Source: JAAEQG01 sp043803085
Lineage (GTDB): Bacteria > Planctomycetota > Phycisphaerae > UBA1845
DNA: 9,499 nt
Assembly (NCBI GenBank): GCA_043803085.1
Contig: JAZDKM010000348.1
Location: 1 to 9,499 of the forward strand
Direction of reading: 5' to 3'
Shown in pieces: positions 1 to 6,493 of this stretch. The number at the start of each line of letters is the position of its first letter. The first letter of the stretch is position 1. Under the pieces are notes generated by a model. It was not told the origin of the DNA. It saw only the letters and a list, made by a program, of their open reading frames with translations, and did no database searches. The translations under genes and the position numbers were made by a program.

Positions 1-29
1 GAAACGTCGAAACGTCGAAACGTCGAAAC
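1..29. repeat. 8-bp tandem repeat (GAAACGTC)
   Basis: Three exact head-to-tail copies of GAAACGTC fill 1-24, followed by a partial GAAAC at 25-29. The array touches the window edge, so its full copy number is unknown. It lies beyond the 3' end of the minus-strand apgM gene in otherwise non-coding DNA. Confidence 0.85.
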
Positions 30-124
30 CCGAACCGCGACCGTAAGGGAGCGGGCTGAACGGTTGCGGATTCCGAATAGCCAGAACTCACGCCAGTCGC
101 TGAGGACGCAGAGAAGAGGACTTT

Positions 125-159
125 GAACCTTGAACTTTGAACCTTGAACTCGGAACTCG
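125..159. repeat. Heptamer tandem repeat (GAACNNN x5)
   Basis: The tetramer GAAC recurs exactly every 7 bp at 125, 132, 139, 146 and 153. The last three bases of each unit vary (CTT, TTT, CTT, TCG, TCG). Strict 7-bp phasing with degenerate trailing bases resembles the short tandemly repeated heptamers known from cyanobacterial and some planctomycete intergenic DNA. No function can be read from it. Confidence 0.8.
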
Positions 160-164
160 TTCGG

Positions 165-187
165 CTGATAGCTGAAAGCTGATAGCT
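165..187. repeat. Second heptamer tandem repeat (CTGATAG/CTGAAAG)
   Basis: Units CTGATAG, CTGAAAG, CTGATAG plus a partial CT run head to tail. The period is the same 7 bp as the neighbouring GAAC array five bases upstream, but the unit sequence is different. Two unrelated heptamer arrays side by side suggest a shared expansion mechanism, such as slippage, at this spot. Confidence 0.75.
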
Positions 188-227
188 ACGTGCGGCATTC
201 GCTTCCTTCCCCTCTTCCTCCCGCAAC

Positions 228-266
228 GGTTCGGCCCGGAGTGGCCCTCGCCCTCCGGGTCGAACC
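228..266 (-). terminator. Hairpin just downstream of apgM, possible terminator
   Basis: GGTTCG-g-CCCGGAG (228-241) pairs with CTCCGGG-t-CGAACC (253-266) around an 11-nt loop, giving 13 Watson-Crick pairs and one G/T position. It begins 11 nt after the apgM stop codon on the minus strand, where a transcription terminator would be expected. There is no T-run after the stem on that strand, so it is not a canonical intrinsic terminator. It may instead stabilise the mRNA 3' end or simply be another GC-rich palindromic repeat. Confidence 0.4.
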
Positions 267-276
267 GCCCGCCCGC

Positions 277-1467
277 TCAAGGCTTGAGGAAGAACTGCAT
301 GAATTCGTGGCCGGGATCGATCTGGAGCGTGCTGCCGGCCGCGGCCTTTTCCGAGAACGGTTGGGCCAGCACGGCGCTGATGCTGTCCCCCGCGAGGCAG
401 AACGGCGGCGGCGTCTTGCTGTGTTTGCGGGTCGCCACGGGCGTCGGGTGGTCCGGGACCACGGCGATCTTCCAACGGTCGAAACGCCGCAGTCTCTCCA
501 ACATCGGTCCCACCACGCCGGCATCGACTTGCTCGATGGCCTTGATTTTCTTGGCCGTGTCTCCGAGATGGCCGGCTTCGTCGGGGGCCTCGATATGCAC
601 CACGACCAGATCATATTCCTCCAAGGCCGCCACGCCGGCCCGGCCTTTGGCCGCATAGTCGGTGTCCAGATAGCCGGTGGCACCCCGGACCGCGATGTTG
701 GTCAGCCCCGCGTTCCGGGCGATGCCGTTGATCAGGTCCACGGCGGCGATACAGGCGCCGCGAACGCCGAAGCGGGCCTGCAACGTGTCCAGTGGCCGAT
801 GACGACCCTGCCCCCACAACCAGATGTCGGTGGCCGGGTCTTCACCCAGGTCGCGGCGCACGAGATTCACGTCGTGATCGGCCAGCACGGCGTGGGCGCG
901 GCGCATGGCCTCGCGCACCCGTTCGGAACCCGGACCTTGGGGGAGGTAGCCTTCGACCAGTTCGTCGGGGATGTCGTGCGGCGGAGTGCAATCGCAGCGG
1001 ACGTCGGTGGCGTCGCGCATGACCATCAAGTGGCGATAAGAGATCCCCGGATAAAACACGACGCCGAGGTCCGTCCCGAGCGGACGCAGGTCGGCGATCA
1101 GCCGCTCGGCTTCCGGCTGCGCGATGTGCCCGGCGGTGAAATCCTGCATCTTCCCGTCGATGATGGTGACCAGGTTGCAGCGGAAGATGAGGTCCTGCGG
1201 CCCGCACTGGATGCCGCGCGCCGCGGCTTCCAGCGGCGCCCTGCCGGAGTAATACACGTCCGGGTCGTACCCCATGACCGAAAGAGTGGCCACGTCGCTG
1301 GCTGCGGTGTAGCCCTCGGGGATCGTGCGCAGGCATCCCTGTCGGCCGTGAACGGCGATCCAGTCGATGTGGGGCGTGTCCGCGGCCTCCAGCGGCGTGC
1401 GACCGTTCAATTCGTCGAGCGGTTCGTCCGCCGCTCCGTCGGGAAGGATCAGCGCGTACTTCATCAT
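277..1467 (-). CDS. apgM: Cofactor-independent phosphoglycerate mutase, archaeal type (ApgM family)
   Basis: Predicted cytoplasmic enzyme of the alkaline-phosphatase superfamily interconverting 3- and 2-phosphoglycerate in glycolysis and gluconeogenesis. The 397-residue length fits the ApgM family. Visible motifs: N-terminal metal site ILPDG (Asp10), AASDVATLSVMGYDP with the likely phosphoserine nucleophile Ser57, HIEAPDEAGH (His291, Asp296, His300) and VVPDHPTP (Asp339, His340) followed by a His at 349, the expected metal ligands. A sub-branch of this family has been proposed, not proven here, to act as homoserine kinase, and this protein could belong to it; no threonine-pathway genes are in the window. 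The start at 1467 is chosen because AGAAGG ends 7 nt upstream. A longer frame to 1515 would add 16 residues encoded by a palindromic repeat, so it is unlikely. ATG at 1464 is equally possible. Confidence 0.9.
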   Translation of the reverse strand: MMKYALILPDGAADEPLDELNGRTPLEAADTPHIDWIAVHGRQGCLRTIPEGYTAASDVATLSVMGYDPDVYYSGRAPLEAAARGIQCGPQDLIFRCNLVTIIDGKMQDFTAGHIAQPEAERLIADLRPLGTDLGVVFYPGISYRHLMVMRDATDVRCDCTPPHDIPDELVEGYLPQGPGSERVREAMRRAHAVLADHDVNLVRRDLGEDPATDIWLWGQGRHRPLDTLQARFGVRGACIAAVDLINGIARNAGLTNIAVRGATGYLDTDYAAKGRAGVAALEEYDLVVVHIEAPDEAGHLGDTAKKIKAIEQVDAGVVGPMLERLRRFDRWKIAVVPDHPTPVATRKHSKTPPPFCLAGDSISAVLAQPFSEKAAAGSTLQIDPGHEFMQFFLKP

Positions 1468-1489
1468 CGTTTTGCCTTCTGTGTCGTGG

Positions 1490-1508
1490 CACAGGCTTCC
1501 AGCCTGTG
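1490..1508. repeat. Palindromic repeat in apgM leader
   Basis: CACAGGCT-TCC-AGCCTGTG is a perfect 8-bp stem with a 3-nt loop, starting 23 bp upstream of the apgM start. It belongs to the same family as the arms of the repeat at 6494-6567, which share the GGCTTxCCAGCC core. It could form a hairpin in the apgM 5' leader, but its recurrence elsewhere suggests a dispersed repeat rather than a dedicated regulator. Confidence 0.7.
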
Positions 1509-1550
1509 TTTCCACGGGTAGGATCCGTGTCTGGACCGCCCGACCCCCGG

Positions 1551-1663
1551 AAAAGGGGACATTCTACTTTTTGTCTCTTCTGGTGAGACGTGTGGGTTCC
1601 GGAGCGAAGGCGGAGTGCAGGACGACGTTCACAAGGCCGTCAAAAAGTAGAATGTCCCCTTTT
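1551..1663. repeat. 113-bp element with perfect 23-bp inverted ends
   Basis: The left end (1551-1573, beginning AAAAGGGGACATTCTAC) is repeated exactly as its reverse complement at 1641-1663, enclosing a 67-bp centre. Perfect ends on a short non-coding core are typical of MITE-like or REPIN-like elements. From memory, similar GGGGACATTCTACTTTTT ends occur near IS200-like REP-associated transposases in metagenomes; that link is inference. I see no target-site duplication of convincing length. It sits 13 bp past the stop codon of the small gene at 1677-1877, and could also act as a hairpin at its transcript end. Confidence 0.8.
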
Positions 1664-1676
1664 TCCCTCCGCGATC

Positions 1677-1877
1677 TTACGCCTCACCTGGACGGCACAA
1701 TCGTTCGCAAAGCTTGTTGAGTTCCGATCGCATTTCCTCCAGTTCAGCGTGTTGTTTCTCCAGGGTCTCCACAAAGTTGTGGAAGTCATCCTTCCAGGAC
1801 CAGCCTCCGGAGACAGAACCTCCTCCCTCTTTTGCCCACTCGCCACGCTCGCGCCACTGTTTACGGGAAAGGATCAT
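1677..1877 (-). CDS. Small hypothetical protein with C-terminal coiled coil
   Basis: A 66-residue protein that I do not recognise. ATG at 1877 is preceded by GGAGG with a 5-nt gap, a near-ideal ribosome binding site, which is the main reason to believe it; an in-frame upstream ATG at 1946 lacks such a site. The N-terminus is basic and Trp-rich (KQWRERGEW), then comes a Gly/Ser stretch (GGGSVSGGW). Residues about 30-60 are charged and heptad-like (FVETLEKQHAELEEMRSEL), predicting a coiled coil and perhaps dimerisation. Third codon positions are visibly less GC-rich than in the surrounding genes, suggesting acquisition. It lies directly beside the 113-bp inverted-repeat element, so it may be cargo or a remnant of a mobile unit. 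No membrane segment or catalytic motif is visible. Confidence 0.55.
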   Translation of the reverse strand: MILSRKQWRERGEWAKEGGGSVSGGWSWKDDFHNFVETLEKQHAELEEMRSELNKLCERLCRPGEA

Positions 1878-1933
1878 ATCAACCTCCGTTGCTAATCCTG
1901 ACTCTTGTTCAAAGAGCGTGTCGTACGTGCGCA

Positions 1934-2083
1934 CTACGCTCTGCATGACCCACGCGGCCGCGCCTTCACCCAGATTTCAGGACCCAGCACGCCCGCCGGC
2001 TTGGCCTTGCACATCGGCGTCAACTCGTCCACGAAGTTGACCGTATGCGGGAGCCGCACGCTGCACTCCACCCGCCGTGACAT
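1934..2083 (-). CDS. Doubtful small ORF, 49 codons
   Basis: ATG at 2083 to TAG at 1934. The frame has about 83% G/C at third codon positions and a less GC-rich second position, as real genes here do. The product (start MSRRVECSVRLPHTVNF, then a segment VLGPEIWVKARP) is not recognised. The only purine-rich stretch, GGGAAGGG, abuts the ATG with no spacer, so the start is weak. The same frame continues upstream across a single TGA at 2105-2107 into another open, GC-biased stretch, so this may be the 3' end of a broken gene rather than an independent one. Confidence 0.25.
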   Translation of the reverse strand: MSRRVECSVRLPHTVNFVDELTPMCKAKPAGVLGPEIWVKARPRGSCRA

Positions 2084-2455
2084 CCCTTCCCACGTACCGG
2101 CCCTTCAACCGTCGTCAAATATGACGCCCATTGTAATCTCCGGTCGGGAGAGCCCGCAACCCCGCCGACCGGCACCCGCGAGCGGCTGCCCGGCGTTCCC
2201 GCGCGGCTTGGGCGCCTCCACGGGCCGCCCCATCGGTCTGGGATACGTCCGCGTGGCCCAGAGCGGTCCCGGGACGACGGTCGCAGACGACGGAACCACG
2301 GCGACGGTCCACGCCTTGCCGTTTTGAGAGTTCCCACGGGGGGCCGCGACAGCGCGGGAGCCAAACAAACCCTGATGGCAGGTGGGGTCGAACGCTAACC
2401 CAACTTTCGTTACACTGCGCCTCACCGGGGGTGTGGCCGGAGTTTTTGGCCGACC
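2084..2455. other. Unassigned stretch, possibly decayed coding DNA on minus strand
   Basis: No gene is recognised here. On the minus strand one frame is open from the palindrome near 2456 down to TGA at 2105-2107. Between about 2350 and 2107 it has roughly 79% G/C in third positions, but also an unusually high second-position G/C near 64%, which is atypical of a real protein. The would-be product is rich in Pro, Gly and Arg and shows no known motif. It ends ...MGVIFDDG before the TGA and resumes in the same frame into the ORF at 1934-2083. A degenerate gene or chance bias are both possible. Confidence 0.2.
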
Positions 2456-2514
2456 GGGAGGGCGAGCCTCCCGGCGAGCCGAATCCCACGGCTCGGCAGG
2501 AGCCTCGCCCTCCC
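2456..2514. repeat. 59-bp GC-rich imperfect palindrome
   Basis: The arms 2456-2480 (GGGAGGGCGAGCCTCCCGGC...) and 2490-2514 are reverse complements with 3 mismatches in 25, around a 9-nt centre. I recognise GAGGGCGAGGCTCCTGCCGAGCC-like palindromes as dispersed repeats of planctomycete intergenic DNA; that attribution is from memory. When translated it yields spurious peptides such as EGEAPAEP and GSAGASPSR, a known source of false small proteins. Confidence 0.75.
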
Positions 2515-2536
2515 GTGCTGCCGAGATTCCAGGCGA

Positions 2537-2571
2537 CACCCTCTCGCCGGCCGCGAAGCGGGTGGAGGGTG
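2537..2571. repeat. Interrupted palindrome upstream of the phosphomannomutase gene
   Basis: CACCCTC (2537-2543) pairs with GAGGGTG (2565-2571), and inside it CCGC-gaa-GCGG (2551-2561) forms a second short stem. It is 54 bp before the next start codon. It may be a further dispersed repeat or a leader hairpin. No promoter or T-run is evident beside it. Confidence 0.4.
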
Positions 2572-2624
2572 ACGAACGGGCCGAGAGACGTTAGGGTGGA
2601 CGACCAAGCTAAGGACGGTGGGGC

Positions 2625-4208
2625 ATGACTCAAGGGCCTCGGGAACCGGCGCCGAAGTACTACCGCTTCTGCCCGGACCAACCCAAAATGTTCCTCTCCG
2701 ACGCCGTGTGCGGGGGGCGGCGCCGCGCCAACTACCACTTGTGCCGCGGATGCCAGTTCAACGACGACGAAAAGGGCGTCGGGACGGGGCGGCTGTCCCC
2801 GGCCTCGAGAAAGCAGGATGAGAAGTCCGCGATGCTTGAGAAGGTGTTCAAGGCCTATGACGTGCGGGCGACCTATCCGGACCCGCTCAACGAAGCTGTC
2901 GCCTGGCGGATCGGGCACGCCACCGCCCGTTTCCTCCAGGCCTCCCTGCGCGGCATGGACCGGAGCGATCCCCGGAGCCGAACCGTGGTGGTGGGGCGGG
3001 ACATGCGCAAGAGCAGCCCGGCGCTCTGCGCCGCCTTTATCGAGGGGGTGCGCTCGACCGGGGCTGACGTGATCGACATCGGGATGATCGACACGCCGCA
3101 GGTTTATTTCGCGGTCAACTACTTGCCGTGCTGCGGCGGCGTACAGACGACGGCGAGCCACAACCCGGCCCATTACAACGGATTCAAAATCTCCGGACAG
3201 AACGGCGCCCCGATCGGTGCGGATACCGGGCTCAACGACATCTGCGCCATCACCAAGAACCTTGCCCGCCACGAGACCCAGGGGCTGGGCAAGCTCGTGC
3301 AGCGGGACCTGTCGGCGGAATACAAGGCCTTTGTCCGGGGCTTCTTGGAAACGCCGCGGCGGTTGAAGATCGTGGTGGACGCCTCGAACGGCATGGCGGG
3401 TCGCTGGGTGCCGCTGCTGTTCGGTGACGTGCCCCAACTGGAGCTAAGCTGCATCAACCTTGAGCATGACGGCGAGTTCGTACACGAGCCTAACCCACTG
3501 GTGGAGGCCAACCTCCGCCAGTTGCGTGACGAGACCCGGCGAACCGGCGCTGATCTGGGGATCTGCTTCGACGGCGACGCGGACCGGCTGATCGTGGTTG
3601 ACGAGCATGCGGAGATCATTCCGTGCGACCTGTTGACCGCCCTGATGGCGCCACAGTTTCTGGCCCGCCGTCGCGGCGCGACCGTGGTCTACGATTTGCG
3701 CTCCAGCCGCGTAGTCGCTGAGGAAATCCGGAAGGCGGGCGGGGTCCCCCGGCGGGAGCGGGTCGGGCACGCGTTCATGAAGAAAGCCCTGGCCTCGTCC
3801 AAGGGCGCGTTCGGCGGGGAGTTGTCCGGGCATTTCTACTTTCAGGACAACTTCTACTGCGATTCGGGCATGCTGGCGTTGGTCCATCTCGTCAACATCC
3901 TGACCCGCCTGAATCAGCCGCTGAGCGCGCTGATCGGCCCGCTGCGCCGCTACGCCCCAAGCGGCGAGCGCAACTTCGAGAACGAGAACAAGGACGGCGC
4001 CATCCGCCGCCTCGCCGAAGTCTACAAGGACGCCAAGGTCGATTTCCTCGACGGTATCACCGTGGAGTACGACCGCTGGTGGTTCAACGTCCGCAAGTCC
4101 AACACCGAACCGCTGCTGCGGCTGAACCTCGAGGCCGAAACCCGGGAACTGATGGAGGAGAAGCTGGCCGACGTGGCCCGACACCTCGGCACGCCGGTGG
4201 CGCACTAA
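2625..4208 (+). CDS. manB: Phosphomannomutase/phosphoglucomutase with Cys-rich N-terminal extension
   Basis: Alpha-D-phosphohexomutase that interconverts hexose 6- and 1-phosphates (mannose and/or glucose), supplying nucleotide-sugar precursors in the cytoplasm. Core domain motifs are complete: catalytic phosphoserine loop TTASHNP (Ser178), metal loop DGDADR (Asp316, 318, 320), sugar-binding GGELSGH (397-403), and phosphate-binding RKSNTEP (490-496). At 527 residues it is about 70 longer than usual, because residues 1-69 precede the standard start (MLEKVFKAYDVR at 70). That extension has C16, C29, C40 and C43, spaced like a small zinc-binding knuckle. The start at 2625 is preferred since the extension has ordered cysteines and an AAGGA/GGTGGGG stretch lies upstream; ATG at 2832 would give a normal-length enzyme. 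First gene of a tight cluster, 3 bp before the next. Confidence 0.93.
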   Translation: MTQGPREPAPKYYRFCPDQPKMFLSDAVCGGRRRANYHLCRGCQFNDDEKGVGTGRLSPASRKQDEKSAMLEKVFKAYDVRATYPDPLNEAVAWRIGHATARFLQASLRGMDRSDPRSRTVVVGRDMRKSSPALCAAFIEGVRSTGADVIDIGMIDTPQVYFAVNYLPCCGGVQTTASHNPAHYNGFKISGQNGAPIGADTGLNDICAITKNLARHETQGLGKLVQRDLSAEYKAFVRGFLETPRRLKIVVDASNGMAGRWVPLLFGDVPQLELSCINLEHDGEFVHEPNPLVEANLRQLRDETRRTGADLGICFDGDADRLIVVDEHAEIIPCDLLTALMAPQFLARRRGATVVYDLRSSRVVAEEIRKAGGVPRRERVGHAFMKKALASSKGAFGGELSGHFYFQDNFYCDSGMLALVHLVNILTRLNQPLSALIGPLRRYAPSGERNFENENKDGAIRRLAEVYKDAKVDFLDGITVEYDRWWFNVRKSNTEPLLRLNLEAETRELMEEKLADVARHLGTPVAH

Positions 4209-4211
4209 GCA

Positions 4212-5267
4212 GTGGTGGACCCGAGTGAGCGCATTCTGGACGCCAACCTCAACCGCGCCCGCGAGGCCCTGCGGGTACTCGAGGATTACGCGCGGTTCGC
4301 GCTGGAGGACGCGGCGCTCACGACGGCGGCAAAAACGCTCCGCCACACCCTGGCTGACGCCGTCCAACAGGCGGGACTCACCGGGCTCATCGCCGCCCGC
4401 GATATCGTCGGCGACATCGGTTGTTCGATCGCCGCAGCCGGCGAGTATGAGCGGGCCTCGTTGACGGAGGTGGTGCTCGCTGCCGGGAAACGTCTGACCG
4501 AAGCCCTGCGGGCCATCGAGGAGGTGGGCAAGACGCGCAGCGGGTCATTCGGGGCCGCCATCGAGCGGATGCGCTACGGGGCCTACGATCTGGAGAAACG
4601 CCTGGCCGTGCGGATGAACCCGTGTCGAGCGTTCGTTCAGGCCCGGCTCTACGTGTTGATCACGGAATCGCTCTGCATCGATGGTTGGCTGTCGACGGCG
4701 GAAGCGGCCCTGCGCGGCGGAGCGGACGTGCTCCAACTGCGCGAGAAGACCCTCGGCGATTGCGAGTTGCTGGAGCGGGCGAAGCGGTTGGCCCGCCTCT
4801 GTCACGACGCAGGGGCGCTGTGCATCGTCAACGACCGACCGGACGTGGCGCTTCTGGCCGGTGCGGACGGTGTACACGTCGGCCAGGACGACCTGCCGGT
4901 GGCCGAGGCGCGGCGGGTGGTGGGTCAGGAACGCATCGCCGGCGTGAGTACGCATTCGCTCGAGCAGGCCCGTGCGGCTATCGCGGCGTCGCCCGACTAT
5001 CTGGCGGTCGGCCCGATGTTCGAGACCACGACCAAGGCCGTCGACCGGATTGCCGGCCCGGCGTTGTGGTCGGTCGTACGCCAGGAAACCGCGCTCCCGC
5101 TCGTGGCGATCGGCGGGATCACGGCCGACAACGTAGACGAATTGGTGAAGCTCGGCTGCCGGTGCGTGGCCGTGTGTCAGACCGTGGTCGGCGCAGCGGA
5201 CGTCGAAGCGGCCGCCCGCCGGCTGCGCACGTTACTGGAGGGCGACCCGAGCGTTTCCCGAGGGTGA
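4212..5267 (+). CDS. thiE: Thiamine phosphate synthase with N-terminal ThiD2-like domain
   Basis: Predicted to condense HMP pyrophosphate with thiazole phosphate to thiamine phosphate. The C-terminal part (about 145-340) is a ThiE TIM barrel: QLREK (175-179) and VNDRPDVAL (from 206) for pyrimidine and metal binding, ADGVHVGQDDLP (Asp226/227), GVSTHS (244-249), GPMFETTTK (267-275) and phosphate-binding AIGGI (299-303). Residues 1-135 (RILDANLNRAREALRVLEDYARFAL) match the ThiD2 domain fused to ThiE in cyanobacteria and others, proposed to supply or handle the HMP moiety. The 351-residue length fits that fusion. Start is GTG at 4212 (GTG at 4215 also possible), 3 bp after the phosphomutase stop with no clear Shine-Dalgarno, suggesting translational coupling. 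No THI-box riboswitch was recognised upstream of the cluster. Confidence 0.93.
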   Translation: MVDPSERILDANLNRAREALRVLEDYARFALEDAALTTAAKTLRHTLADAVQQAGLTGLIAARDIVGDIGCSIAAAGEYERASLTEVVLAAGKRLTEALRAIEEVGKTRSGSFGAAIERMRYGAYDLEKRLAVRMNPCRAFVQARLYVLITESLCIDGWLSTAEAALRGGADVLQLREKTLGDCELLERAKRLARLCHDAGALCIVNDRPDVALLAGADGVHVGQDDLPVAEARRVVGQERIAGVSTHSLEQARAAIAASPDYLAVGPMFETTTKAVDRIAGPALWSVVRQETALPLVAIGGITADNVDELVKLGCRCVAVCQTVVGAADVEAAARRLRTLLEGDPSVSRG

Positions 5268-5270
5268 TCG

Positions 5271-5759
5271 GTGGCCTTTGAAATCTCCGAGCTCGAACGT
5301 CTGTTGGGCGACGAGTGGAACGAGGCCCTGCCGCCCATCTGCCTGGACTGCGGCTATAACCTGACCGGCCTGCCCAGCAACCGCTGCCCGGAGTGCGGGC
5401 AGGTCTTCATCCGCGGCGAAGTCAGGCGTCAGGCCCGCGAGATGCGGACCCAGCTCCGGCAACTGCGGACGTGCCACGATCTCTTGCGCCTCGGCTGGTC
5501 TATCGGGCTAGGATCCGCGGGAGCTGTAGGCCTGCTGTGTCTGGTGGCGATCTGGCACCGCGGCTTCGCGGGAATGGCCGGGCTGTTCGGGCTGTTCGGC
5601 GGTTTCCCGAGCATGGCATTGGGCCTGCAAATGTTGCGGATCATGCGCCTGCCCGCGTGGGCGCGGGAGCGGATGGAGCCCCCGCTGGACGTTTACAAAG
5701 GCGTGGCCCTGGCGATACTGGGTGCCGCGCTGCTGATCGTGAGCGTGTTCCTGTTCTGA
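5271..5759 (+). CDS. Zinc-ribbon membrane protein, hypothetical
   Basis: 162-residue protein of unknown function. Residues 24-43 form a zinc ribbon, CxxCGYNLTGLP...CPECG (C24, C27, C39, C42), a domain very common in planctomycete membrane proteins. It is followed by a basic linker (RRQAREMRTQLRQLR) and about three hydrophobic segments (roughly 73-94, 97-118 and 143-161), the last running to the C-terminus. The ribbon should face the cytoplasm. GTG at 5271 is the start, 3 bp after the thiE stop, so it is probably co-translated. A role in thiamine or sugar metabolism cannot be inferred beyond location. Confidence is high that the gene is real and low for any function. Confidence 0.85.
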   Translation: MAFEISELERLLGDEWNEALPPICLDCGYNLTGLPSNRCPECGQVFIRGEVRRQAREMRTQLRQLRTCHDLLRLGWSIGLGSAGAVGLLCLVAIWHRGFAGMAGLFGLFGGFPSMALGLQMLRIMRLPAWARERMEPPLDVYKGVALAILGAALLIVSVFLF

Positions 5760-5780
5760 GAGGCTCAGGGAAGGGTCAAA

Positions 5781-6467
5781 GTGAGGGCCGCCGCCACGGA
5801 ATCCATCTCCTTGGAAGCCCCAACGCGAGGCCGGGGACGGGTGCCCGGGGGTATCGTCGTAGGGGTGCTGTTGGCCATTCCGCTGGGGTTGCTGTTGTCC
5901 TACGCCGCCTTTCTGGTGGCGATGTTGGGCTTGTTCTATTTCGTCCTGTTCGGGTTGCTGATCGGTGGGGCGATCTACCGCGTGTGGCTTCCGCTGCGGC
6001 CGCTGGCGCCGAGGACGGTCAAACTCGGTGTCGCCGTGGCGGTCTTGGCCGGGTGGGGCGGCTCGCTGGTGTGGGAGGGGCTGACCTTTCCGTCACAAGT
6101 TGCCAAGGATGCCATCAAGCAGGTGGTCAAGCTTCCGGAGAAGACGGACCCGGAGGTGCGGGCGGACGACGTGCGGTCCGACGCCGCTCGGGCCGCGCGG
6201 AGGTTTCTTGCCGAGCGCTATCCCCCTGGCGGCGTGATCGGCTACTGGCGCTGGGCGATGGCGGAGAAGACGATCGCCATCCCGATCACGGGGGCGACGA
6301 ACCCCCGACCGCTCCGTTACCGTACGAACGGCGGGATGTTCATGGCGCGGGTTATTCTGTCCGGCTTGGCGTTCACCCTGGCGGTTTATTCCCAGGTCGC
6401 GCCGCTGTCGAGACCGGCGCCCAGCACGGACCACCCGGTGCCGGAAGTCATCCTCCGCGCGCGTTAG
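5781..6467 (+). CDS. Multi-pass membrane protein, hypothetical
   Basis: 228 residues beginning at GTG 5781, with AAGGG five bases upstream. An Arg-rich N-terminus (RGRGR, 16-20) precedes two closely packed hydrophobic helices (about 25-44 and 45-66) and a third at 81-98. Then comes a polar region of about 90 residues containing GGVIGYWRWAMAEK, and a last helix near 189-207 (ARVILSGLAFTLAVYSQVAPL region). From memory, GYxRWAM followed by a helix with YSQV resembles a lineage-specific planctomycete family often near zinc-ribbon membrane proteins; function unknown. It lies 21 bp after the zinc-ribbon gene and is probably the last gene of the transcript, since palindromic repeats follow. Confidence 0.8.
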   Translation: MRAAATESISLEAPTRGRGRVPGGIVVGVLLAIPLGLLLSYAAFLVAMLGLFYFVLFGLLIGGAIYRVWLPLRPLAPRTVKLGVAVAVLAGWGGSLVWEGLTFPSQVAKDAIKQVVKLPEKTDPEVRADDVRSDAARAARRFLAERYPPGGVIGYWRWAMAEKTIAIPITGATNPRPLRYRTNGGMFMARVILSGLAFTLAVYSQVAPLSRPAPSTDHPVPEVILRAR

Positions 6468-6493
6468 CAGGCCGTGGTGAGACTTCTTTGACC

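Noticed and set aside
1..190. The short tandem arrays as a CRISPR
   Set aside because: Units are 7-8 bp, directly contiguous and without spacers; no cas genes are present.
190..1521. A 443-codon open frame on the plus strand
   Set aside because: It is antisense to apgM, whose minus-strand product has complete family motifs; the plus product has no recognisable domain and arises from the high-GC codon bias.
2580..2624. A THI-box (TPP) riboswitch ahead of the cluster containing thiE
   Set aside because: I could not find the conserved CTGAGA/GACC-type THI elements in the 2515-2624 leader, and thiE is the second gene.
2382..2628. Several short frames giving peptides such as GSAGASPSR and EGEAPAEP
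   Set aside because: These are translations of the GC-rich palindrome at 2456-2514, readable on both strands, and not genes.
2115..3437. A long minus-strand frame across the phosphomutase gene
   Set aside because: Most of it is the shadow of the well-supported plus-strand mutase, and its upstream part runs through a palindromic repeat.
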